This document shows positions 28,801-40,800 of a stretch of 64,000 nucleotides of DNA, piece after piece. Both the position numbers and the translations under genes were made by a program. Within the stretch, counting starts at the first letter, position 1; the number at the start of each line of letters is the position of its first letter. The stretch spans positions 990,001 to 1,054,000 of the forward strand of contig JAQFVV010006353.1 in the NCBI GenBank assembly GCA_028023455.1, written 5' to 3'. The notes beneath the pieces are model-generated. The model ran no database searches and was not told the origin of the DNA. It worked only from the letters and a program-made list of their open reading frames with translations. The stretch comes from Epiperipatus broadwayi. Its lineage: Eukaryota; Onychophora; Udeonychophora; Euonychophora; Peripatidae.

Positions 28801-31800
28801 TTTCAATTCATAAAAGTTTAGCATCGTCCATGAGGAAAAAATTGAGAGAAGAATAAAAAAGATGAGGTGCAATGCCGATTCAGAAAACGCTATCAGTCAA
28901 TGGACTGGTAACATTCAGCTGAGTCTCCACTGGAATTTTAATATACAGTTGGAATTCTAGGAAAGTCGCTGCTTAAGCTATGAATATGGCACTCTGTAAT
29001 GAAAGCATGCTCCAAAAATTTGTACGATTTTTAATGTTAGTTTTTTTTTTTTTAGATAGTAGTTTTAAACAAGTAGTATGAAAAGCATATTAAAGTTAGC
29101 AATTTTATATCGTTAATACGTTATTATTTTTGAATTGCCTAATATATATGTAAATGTGGTAATACATAATTACAATGCCCATTACATGTAAGAAGTGAAG
29201 TGAAGCATCTCAAATACTGTATTTAAAGTTTATTTCATATTAGACAAAACATAATTCTTTTATTAAATGGTGTGTAATGGCTAGAAATTAACTTACCCCT
29301 GTGAAGATTAATGCTCGGTTGCACATAATAATACCTTGTTTTCATCTGGCTCCTGTCTAAATGAAAATCGAATATCAAAATCCTAAGAGCAGGAAGACAG
29401 TATGTTAATGATCCTTTAAGTGTATTGTTAGTTTTGATAAAAGAAGACTGGCATTTTGATATGAGTAATGTGGAGATTTGGTCATTTAAGTGTTTGTTTG
29501 GCTTTATAATGCTGCATTCAATAGCTTTTAGTACATTATATGATCATATTGTGCAATATAATCAAATTAAATATTTTTTTAAGCTTCAGTTATTATTTTG
29601 ATAAGACAGAAGGTTATTATCATGTTTTTAAATGCTTTGCATATTTTTGTGCGCGAATAGTTACATTGTAGTAAGTTTTTGTGGTATTGTGGTTTCGTTG
29701 TGATTGGGCGGAACTATGATGAATGATTACATGTCCAACAGAGACGTGACAATGCTTTTCTATGAAGATTAAGAGAGAGAGGAAGCATCACTCACAAATA
29801 TAAATTAAAGACTATTGAAATCACAAGCGAGTAATAAAATTAAAATAAAAGTCTTCATTTAGGCCGTTAGAAATCTTCTAATTTAATAAGAAATGGAATA
29901 GCTTACGAATAAATAATCTTGTTTTAGAAATCTCTTCATTGAAGAGAATTATTAATTGAGGATGGAAGATAGCTTTAATGGCACATTATCTATACTGTGA
30001 TCATGCTTTTTTTGAGTTGACTTTACAAACTGTGAAAATTTAAATGACTTCGTTCACACCTAAGCTATTTTTTCTGAAATTTATTTCATAAAGCATTTCT
30101 TGTATGAAAATATTATGATAGGCTTAATCATATGCTTCCACGAGCAGTTCTCTTCGCCCTATGTTAGAGATATCTCCTGAAATGAGCATTTTGTAGCAAC
30201 CTACCATCTAATGACATTTGATTATTCAAGGTTATAGTAGATGGCTCTAGCGTAGGGTAAAGATACGTGCTACTGAACGTATGATTTTACTGAATTGAGT
30301 TGTAAATTATATTGATAAATGTGGGGCTTGTATAAACATAGTCGTAATATAGAGTTACATTTTTGTTTTGTTTTTTTAATAGTTTTTTTATGATATAAAT
30401 TGTTACAGGCAGCATGTTATTGTAACGGGTGATTCTAGAGGGAAGACATGTTTCTGGAATTCCAAGAAAGGATATTTAATGACTGTAAGTGATTTTATAA
30501 ACTTCTTTAGATGAATTATATAATTAAATTTTTTTCTTCTTTATTTCTTGGATATTTATTTGGGCATTGTAAAAGTTTCTATAGTAGTTTTTTTTTTTTT
30601 TTTTTAAGATTAAATTGCCACATTTAAATTTCATTCATTTGCCTTTTGTGAATTAGCTTAGCGGAATGTATAATTGAATGTTTTATTAGTGGTAAGTTTG
30701 TGCAACAGAGATTCATAGACTTTGAACTCACTATCTTCCGCTGTCCGCTGCATAGAATCGCGCACGATATCTCATTGATGAAAGCTGCATATAATCGTTC
30801 CCAAACTAATGTAATTTATAAATAATGTGGAGAAAATTTTGAATTCAAGTAGACCAAAATGGCTATAAACATTTAAGAATTAAATAAAATTATAGCAAAG
30901 GCTAATCAGTTCTTGGTGTCTCTATTATATTGGGCTTATAGATTACAAGACAGACATTTGATTCCAGTATTTGCATTGAAATTAAAGTTTTGGAACAGCT
31001 TAACAAAGGTTCTAGGTTTGTCATCTTCCGAAGAATATTCATCAAAATGCTGTAACAGTAATTAGTCTGATCACTGCGGTCGCATTTTGATTATTATGCT
31101 TCGGGATTTGATGACAGTCTGATTCCATCTTTCCCAAACTTTTCTTAGCAGTTTCTGGGATATATTTTGTAGATTAAAATGATAAATAAAGAGGATAAAA
31201 ATAAATGGAGATTATTTAAGTCATCCAGATTTTTTAGATGTTGCAGTTATTTCGCAGTTAATACTTCAGTGTATATATGTAAGTTTCACGGAAGCCGACA
31301 GGTGAAAGCAACATTGTAGAACTAAATAAACGCTACAAGGGTTAAAATAATATATGTGAATTTTCAAAAAAAGTTGTAAGATAAACATTGATAGTAATGA
31401 ATTGAAAGATTTAGCAATCATAAATAAAAATTGAATTAATCCTAGAATTAAAGCTAAATGGAATCTTTCAGAAGAAATAACATTGTATCCAGGAAAATAT
31501 GTCAGTATAGCTGAAAAATAATGCTCTTTGACGTAGTGGTGTTCCGTTGATCACTTATAAATCAGAAATTTGAACTTGATAATTGTAAAGCGATACAGGA
31601 ACCGCAGATTACATAAGGGCATGTCGAGAAATCTGATTGATAAAAATGACCGGAAGTGAAATGTATCGGTAAGAGAATAAATGAATATCTTTAAAATCAA
31701 TTGAGTGAATGAACTAGACTGGACATTCTAGTAAAAGAAAAAACTAATTGAGTCATAGAAGTTCTGATCTAGATTCCAAATGGCATTTCAAAAAAGATTT

Positions 31801-34800
31801 TACAACAGTAATAAACGGAATAAGGAAATTTTTTCAGAATGGAAAAGTTGTGGGTTGGAATGAACTTAAAGAATTTTTTATCTTGCAGTAGATCAGTTAA
31901 TAGTTGTTGGTATACATACACAGTGTCTCCCAGTGAAAATGTTATTGGTGACTAATTCTCTCTCTATGCGGCCTTCAGCATCTTTGAATCAACATGTACT
32001 ATATATCATATGAACACCATTTCTTATGCTTGCTTATAACTGTTGTTAAAACAGGCAAAACTCTCCATACAGTATTGCCCACTCAGTGCAAGCCAGAGTA
32101 ATCAATGGATGCCAGAAGACTTGTGCATAAAATCCCCATCAACTGCCTACTCATCCAATATCACCAGCCTAATTTCTGGCCTGTGGCCTTCATCAGTGAG
32201 GAGGGTTGCATTAGATTCTAAGATCTAGGTGCAGTGCTCTCAGTTCCAAAGCTCCTCACTGATGAAGGCCAGCCAGAAACTAGTCTGGGGATATTGGATG
32301 AGTAGGCACCAGATGGGGATTTTATGCACAAGCTTTCTGGCATCCATTGATCACTCTCGCTTGCACTGAGTGGGCAATACTGTATGAAGTGTTTTACCTG
32401 TTTTAATGTATTATATATTGTAACGGTAAGAAAAGTAGAGCTGCTTTAACCTAACCTAGAGATGCAGATAGAAGGGATTCAAACCTCACCTACTCCTCTA
32501 GATTGCTACTAAGCGACTTACTCCCCAAACCTCACTAGAATTTAATCTTAATGTATGCCCGGTGGTCAGGGAGAGGAGAGACCACGCAAAGGAATTTTTA
32601 CATATATAATGATCAGATATACATACGTATGTCACAAAGAAAACAATACTAAGTGGTTTTATTTATAGTGAATGAAAGATAACAGAAACTTTTATTATTT
32701 ACATTAAAAGAATTCATACAATGCTTTATTAATAGTGTCGCAGGCTATTTTCACTGCAACCAGATAGACATATATAAAAGATCCATTCATCGTAATGATA
32801 AGAACAGACAAAATTTTACATTATAATTTTTTCTTTAAAATATTCCAGCCAATGGAAGTGTTACGTAAAAGAAATCAAGAGAGATGATTCATTAACTCTA
32901 TGGATGGCGAACATGGAATTAAATAGGTGGTCAAACTCAACTAAACACTTTGGACCGGTTTGAATCATAGCCCCGCTTATGATTAAAGAAAATGAGAAAG
33001 TAACCCCCAGCAGGAATTTCCAGCTATAATTGAAACATTTCGATGATATTTTGAGAAAGATTTCCTAATAAATATAAATATACAAGACCATGCACAAAGG
33101 CGATAGCATATAGTGGGCTGTGAGGCTCGAGACATAACAGTTACCAAGAGGTTAACACAAGACCGGATAGCTCTCTGTCTCTAAACTAGGTTAGAGAGAA
33201 AAATGGAACCCGTTCGCTAAACGCGTGACCCGGATTCAGGATCGGAGTTTTTGTTGCTTATGTCCAGTTACGTACACTGACGGGACTGAGATCGACATGA
33301 GGTCCAGAACAATTTATTTATTTTCAGAAGATCCGAATGTAGGTATGTTAACCTAAGCAAACTTGGCAAAAAAAGCACTGTAATATATGCTGAGTGGCCC
33401 AGTAGATCACCCGAGGAACGATGCCATATAAATACGGTCAACGACCTTTGAATTTAAAAAAGAAACCCTCTGCAAAATATATATATATATTAGAAAAGCT
33501 CAACTATCACTGAAAATCCGCAGAAAAATAGTAACTTCACCTTTATAAAATTTGAATTACTAAAAAAAAACAAGTGGGCGGATATTTTATTTATTTAGTT
33601 GAAATTTAACCGACCCACCACTGAGCCAATGCTATTTAATAATTTTTAATACATATACATATTGTCAAAATGTACTCTCTCTTATTACTAAAATATAAAT
33701 GCGAATGTCTTATTTCACGCTCTTTAAAATATAACTTTTAATTTGTAACCCTTCATTGACTAAAATATAAAGGCATCTGATAAGGATCTTTCTTTTATAT
33801 ATATATACAAAAAAATCCAATTAAAATCTTGAAAGTTTTATAATAGAATATTTAGCAATTAAATCTTGATTTTTAAAAATAGGGTTTTGCACTTTCTATG
33901 ATTTGCTTCCTTTTCTTTCCACAATATCTATATAAAATAAATAACTTAAACTTCTGGAGGATAATGGCGGAAAGTTAAATGACGTATTTTTCAATTAAAT
34001 TAATAAGAGCTATTGCCGCCATTATATATATAATAACTCCACCCATTACGATATAAAAAAAAAGAAAAGAAAGCAATTAATGAAATATAATTTGACAAGA
34101 TACGAACACATAAATTTAAAAAAACATATATATAGAAAAACATAACTCTAGAGTGAATTTGTAAATTACAAAGAGATTTTTATGTTAATTTATGGTAACG
34201 TTACCGGTAACTAGATGGGGTGGGTCAAGATGAGTTCATTAGATGTTTCCCGCAGGTCTTCTCAGTTCTTCAAATTTTGTTTTTCCATGTTTTGAGGGCA
34301 GATATTCACGGATACCGGGCAGACACTTTAGTTCTCTGGCTGGCTTACATGGTTAAGACTTCGGCCTCAGGAATGGCTCAAGAGAGCGAAGGCAAAGAGA
34401 TTACCCCTGCATTTTTGCAGAGCAACACATTTCTGGATATTTATCTATATGCTGAAAGAATAGAGTACGGCTTGAAGTATATACTGCAAGCAAGAGTTCA
34501 CAATATTGTCCAATTTTTCAGCAAAATTTCCAACCAAAATTCTTAATATTTCTTTCTGACCTTCTGCACAGGTTACCCGCAAGCATAAGACCAAGAACAA
34601 AAGAAAAGTTCTTTATTTATACCCTTTTTTCCATTATGTTTTTAATCTGCTAATTAGTAGCGAATCATGCCCGTTGTTTCAAATTTTTCCTCTTATCTAT
34701 TATTTTATCTGATTCAGAAAAATGTTTTATTAATTAATTCCTTTTCTTAATGGATTCTATTTAATTAAGAAAATTTTTATCTTATCGAATTCTACCAAAT

Positions 34801-37800
34801 ATATTTTAAAAATAGTTGCAAATATAATTTTAACTTTCTATATTTTATTTTATTAAATCTTTTCTCTTTAACACAATTCCTTCTTTAATTTAGGCAACTA
34901 TTTGAGAAAACGATAAATTTAGTTTGCAAAAGAAACATACATTCACTGTGGTTGGACTTAGGGTCTTAGTTAGACCACAGTGAATGGTGAAGTGTGCATA
35001 TATATATTTATATATATATGCACAGCTTCAATATAATGAGATATTATTTTATGTAGCACTATGTTTTTTATGTAATAGTAATATTAGCAATTAAGCCAAT
35101 GGGTGGATTCATTCCGTTCTTTCTAAAATACTATATCTCGTGTCTGTAAAAATTGAGTATTCATTTATAACTTATCTTTAAAGCGCATGTGCATTGGCTT
35201 AATCGCGAATATCTCATTATATATGTTTAATTTCAACTAAAGAATGACGGTTCGTAAATTGTAAAGATTTCACAAGTGTCATTCGTTCAAACATAACAAA
35301 TGTCATTTAAAGTGATCATGTAACACCTTCACGCTCTTATTTCCATACACTTAAGATTTGCCCATACATAAATGTTTGGGTTGAAAGAATGGGTGGATTC
35401 ATTCCATTCTTTCTAAAATACTATATCTCGTGTCTGGAAAATTTGAGTATTCATTTATAATTTATCTTTAAAGCGCATGTGCATTGGCTTAATCACTAAT
35501 GTATTATATAGAAACATTGTTTAGCTATTTACCACAAAAATTTTAAAGCACTAACATATCTGGATCACAAGATATGACCTGAAATGTGAACCGGTGTTTT
35601 AAATTGTAACCCACAATGGAACAACATGCGGATATTAAATTTTGTTTTAAATTGGGCAAAATTGCTATTATAATGTTTCATTCATAATATGTGCGCTTGT
35701 ACATATTAATGGAGAAGTTTAATAATTGTACAAAAATTATATGGGTGAGCATTTTTGAGAACTTATAATATTCTCATATTCATAGCAAGATAGTTATCGT
35801 CAGACGTAATATGCGCATTTCATATACATTAATAGAGAAGTTTACTAGTTCAATAAAAATTATATGGCCGAATGCTTTTGAGAACTTATGACATTCTCAC
35901 ATTCTTAGCAAGATACATGTGTTACATTTTATATATGAGAAGTATAAACTGTTAATTCATTATAATGTTTGAAATGATCCAGATTGTGTAAGGCAGTAAA
36001 ACTATGAGTTGCGAGAATGTGTTGAATTGGTTTGCAAGATTTTGGGATGGCAGGAAGAGCATTAAAAATGGTCTATGAAGGTAGAAATGTTCTCACATTT
36101 CTTGCTGTAACTTGTGAAGCACTGTTAAATTTTTGTGATAAATAGTTACACTATGTCACTACATAACAAGTGCATAAATTGAGAAAAGGTTTTGCGGGTA
36201 ACTTAAAGAGAAAACCAGTCACTGTTCACAGGTACTTATTGTGCATAAGCATACATTTAGCATGCAACTTTATTTCTGGTGATCTGTCATAATTTTAGTT
36301 CCTATTTCTAATTCTCTTATAATTTTATAGAAAAACAATATTGTTTACTTATTGCACATTTTTTTTTTTTTTAGGAACATCAGAGTCACAAAGCCGACAT
36401 CTTAACAGTTTGTATTGATCAGGTAGTATATCTTTTATATGATGTGGTGCAAAATATGTTCGTATTTGTGGGTGTAATTTAAGTAGATACTATTTATTTA
36501 GAGTGAAAGACAGCCTGGTTAGTGAAAAACAGTTTAGCGTAAAATTAATCTTTGTTAAGAAAAATGTTTTTTTAGATGAGTCAATTTACTATCTGCTAAA
36601 CTTTTTTCTTCTGATTTTACTTACTACGTGGAAAATAAAACCAATCCATTATCATATTTACTCATCCTTCCTTATTCACTCACCACCCCTTCAGCCCCAA
36701 CTAAAACGAAAGTTTAATACAAATCTTTAAACTTATGGCAAGAAAAAATACAGCCTAGAAATTTTGACAAAATCCAGTCTTTGTATATTTATGTAGTTGC
36801 TTGCATGGTTGGTAGAATTACGATGTTTCGCTTCTGTTAGTGTGACTTCTAGGAGTATGGCTGGATGGAAATTGATTTTAGCTTGAATTGGTACTATGAG
36901 TACAGTAGTTAGATAGCTCAGTAAAAGTAAATTGAAGAGGTTTTGCTAGAAAGTTTTTTCTTGTCTCTTTATTATAATATTGTAATAGAGAGTTGTTTCT
37001 ATAGATACATTTTTGCCTTAAAAAGGAAAAATTGTAATGTTATGTGAGTGCAATGTTGGTTCTTTATGCTTGATTTAGTGTGGGATACTCTTTTCCATTC
37101 ATGCTTCTCCGACTTGATTGGCTAATATTACCAAATTCACCACTTCCTTTATTTTACTATAATGTCTTATATAAGTGCAACTTTTCAGCCATCCAATAAT
37201 ATCGGCATCAGCAATAATATTGGCATCAGCATGGGATTTGGGTTTTCATCATCAGATTTTCAATGATATGGATGGCTGAAAAGTTGGAGGTTGGAGTAGA
37301 TTGAAGCCTGTTCATTAAAATGTGAAGATTTGCTATTTTAATATAAACTGAGCATTGATTACATATGTGTGTGGGAGATGATAATCTGGACCAACTGATG
37401 AGTGCTGGTTTAGCATGAAATACGAATATTGGTGATTATTTATCTTTTCTGCATGTGTGTGGTCATGTGTATCAGTTGTATGAGATAGTGTGGATAGTTG
37501 AAGGGTGCTTGAAAATCTGAGTTCCAATCCCCTATACTTACAATTAAGCTCCCAGGTTTGTGAAGAGTACCTGGTTTTCAAATATTTACACATCAAGCTT
37601 GTATCCTGCCCACCCCTCTTCTATGTATTTAAATGGATAAGGTCCTATGCATGAGGGGTCAGAGTGACTTGAGATCAACATGGGTATGGCAATAATATTG
37701 GCACCAGCATGGGGATTTGGGTTATCATCATCAGATTTTCAATGATATGGATGGCTGAAAAGTTGGAGATTGCAGCAGATTGAAGTCTTTCCGTTAAAGT

Positions 37801-40800
37801 ATGAAGATTTGCTATCTTAAAATAAACTGAGCACTGATTATATTAAAGTGTAGGAGATGATAATCTGGACCAACTGATGAGTGCTGGTTTAGCATGAAAT
37901 ATGTATATTGGTGATTATCTTTTCTACATGTGTGTGGTCATGTGGATCAGTTGTATGAGATAGTGTGGATAGTTGAAGGGTGTTTGAAAATCTGAGTTCA
38001 AATCCCTTATACTTACTATTAAGCTCCCAGGTTTGTGAAGAGTGCTTGGTTTTCAAATATTTACATGCTTATTTTTTTAACTATAAATTATTGATAATTT
38101 ATATGGCATTTGTAATATATCGCCAATGCATTTGTATCTTAATTATATTTTTTAGTTAAAGATACCGTTTCTAAACATGGTAAATTTTACATTTAAACCA
38201 ATGTCATATTTTTTATTATAAATATAAGTTGGCAATTATTTCGTAAGATTTAACGGTTACTTATTTTTTGTATGTGATAGATATGTAATGTTGCCGTTTA
38301 TAATTGCAGCAGACTTCTTTCTTTTGTTTTGATTAAATGCTTTGAAAGGATTCAGATGTAAACAATCTACTTATTAAGCGCAATCTGATTTAGTAGCAAA
38401 TTTTTTTTCTCTCATGACAGTTATATCACTGAGTGCAAAGTTTAGTAATCAATACATGTCAGACAGTAGTTGCTAATAAATCCCTAATCACTGCTGTTCT
38501 ATTTAATACCCCCAGATTGGTCTCCAGATTTTGCCTATTGTTAGTGAAGAGCTCAGTGCATTTGGATATTTGGTATCAAAGACACTTTCCCCTAGCAGTA
38601 GATAGCTTAAACATGCAAGAAAAAAGGACTTTCTACTGAACAGCATTGTATAAGCTAATGTCATGTGATATTTATTTGGTTTTATATCCCATCTAGGGAA
38701 TAAAAATGTTATTAAAACAGGTAAAATTCTCCATACAGTAGTGCCACTCAGTGCAAACCAGAGTAATCCATGGATGCCAGAAGGCTTACGCATAAAATCT
38801 TTATCTAGTGCCTATTCATCCAATATCCCCAGACTAGTTTCTGGCTTGTAGCCTTCAACAGTGAGGAGCCTTGGATCTGAGAGTGCTGCACCTAGATCTT
38901 AGGATCTGGGGATATTGGATGAGTAGGGACTAAATAGGGATTTTATGCACAAGCCTTCTGGCATCCATTGATTACCCTGGGTTGCACTGAGTGGCACTAC
39001 TGTATGGAGAATTTTGCCTGTTTTAATAACAGTTATGAGGAAGCATAAGAAATGGTGATCATGTGATGTTTAGTGGGGAATAAAAATGCTTATAGTTGTT
39101 AGAAAACTAAGAGTACAACAATATGTAAATACTGAATTGATTTCAGATCTGCATAACTATACAGGCATTTTAGTCTAGATTGGACACATTAATATGTTTT
39201 TCAATTTTGGCCCGTAACTTGATAATAAAACAATAAAAAATAAAAGATAGTACCGATAGGAAAAGTGCATTAGATCATAAAGACCCAGATGCACTGTTCT
39301 TAGATCCCAAGCTCCCTTACTATTGAAAGCCATAAGCTAGAAACTAGTTTGGAGATATTGAATAGTACAACACTGGATAGGGATTTATTAAGCTCTACTA
39401 TCCAACATCTGTTAATTTCTAAAGTGTACACTAGGTGGCGTAAATATGATGAGAAAAAGGAATTAATTGACCATAACTTAAAATGTCACCAAGTACACAT
39501 ATGCTAAGAGTGTTAGTTATTATCATTAGCCATTGTAACCCCCTTTACATTGTTGCTATATGCTTCTTATTATAAGGTTCATATATAACTAAATATTTCG
39601 GTTTATGCAATTAATTTTTAAAATCAAAAGGAAACATTACAAACATCTTTCAAAAAATTAGAAGAAGAAAAAAACATGCGTTTTAATTTTAATTATTTTT
39701 ATATGATCTTATGATTATGTAATACTTTTTCAAATTATTAAATTATGGTATAGTTTTCAAATAAAAGTATTTAAAAATTTTCCTATATACTAATTATCTA
39801 ATAAATACGTAACCTAAACAACAAATTAATGTTTTAAATTCTGCTATGTTATTAGTTATATCAAACCATTTCAATTATCACATGATCACCATTTCAATTA
39901 TATCATTTTTTGTTATTTTTTTTATGAAACCAATAAGACATCACGTGATATTATTTCACTTAAGATTTACATCAGGTTTCTCAACCTTTTTTTAACTATC
40001 ACCCCTTAAACGGTTTTTAGACAAAATTTTCCATAATCGCTCCCATGAAATTTTAAATAAAATACTTTTTATTTACTCTGTTTATTCAACAGGGTCCTTG
40101 TGTCTAGGCCCCAGTTTTGAACAATCCCTGATTGTAATCCTGAGATTTTTTTACCCCCCAAGATTTAATTTTCACTCCCAAGAGTTGATTTTGCCCCGGT
40201 TGAGAATCCCTTGCTTACGCAATGGTGTTCAGCAGCAAATTATTTTTTTCTCATCACTATTATGCTGCCTATTGATTATTAAAACTTACATTAGATGGCA
40301 TAAAAGTGGTCAGAAAAAAACTTTCTTATATGGAGTTCATCAGAAATATAATATTTTTGTCACGTGTAATATACAGTGGAGCTGGGAACTACACAATATC
40401 TAACTATGTGATTTCAATTATATACTATCCAAAGTAACTGTAAACAAAAATGTAAATAAATCAATAAAAAAAAAACCATCAAAATTTCGCAGATTTTACT
40501 ATTCGGCAGCCATTTTTCTTTCTCTAAGCCGAGAGCATACAAATTGCATAATTAATGAAATATCTTCAGTTTATGTTGAAAGCACATATATTTTAATCTT
40601 TTATTATCCATTCTGAATGACAGTATTTTGTTTAATAAAATATTTTCTAAAAGTAAATATTTTACAACATTTTAGAAAATTCATTAAACAATTTGGAAAA
40701 AATTTTTTGAAAAAAAGATTTTAAAGATTCAGTAGGAGTTAGTTTTTTTTAATTCTTATGGCACACCACTCTGTAAAATAAAATAAATATCCCCTTCATT

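Larger units (their letters stand above)
37190..38060 (+). mobile_element. Retrozyme/SINE-like tandem dimer, 479-bp period
   Basis: Two head-to-tail units share GCAATAATATTGGCA.CAGCATG, ATATGGATGGCTGAAAAGTTG, AATATAAACTGAGCA, a hammerhead, then a tRNA-like segment (GTGTGGATAGTTGAAGGGTG with a B-box-like GTTC.AATCCC) and CTCCCAGGTTTGTGAAGAG. The two predicted cleavage sites are 479 nt apart, so a transcript through both would release a 479-nt monomer. No protein is encoded, so it would depend on another element's machinery. Confidence 0.82.

Noticed and set aside
33478-33490. TA microsatellites (also at 33801 and 34995-35020) as promoters
   Set aside because: They are simple repeats without a neighbouring transcription unit.
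34220-34546. Open frame of 108 codons as a gene
   Set aside because: No recognised domain, no splice or promoter context; kept only as part of an unexplained stretch.
37333-37596. Minus-strand frame of 87 codons similar to one at 14122-14316
   Set aside because: The similarity is due to both lying antisense across the same hammerhead repeat family, not to a conserved protein.
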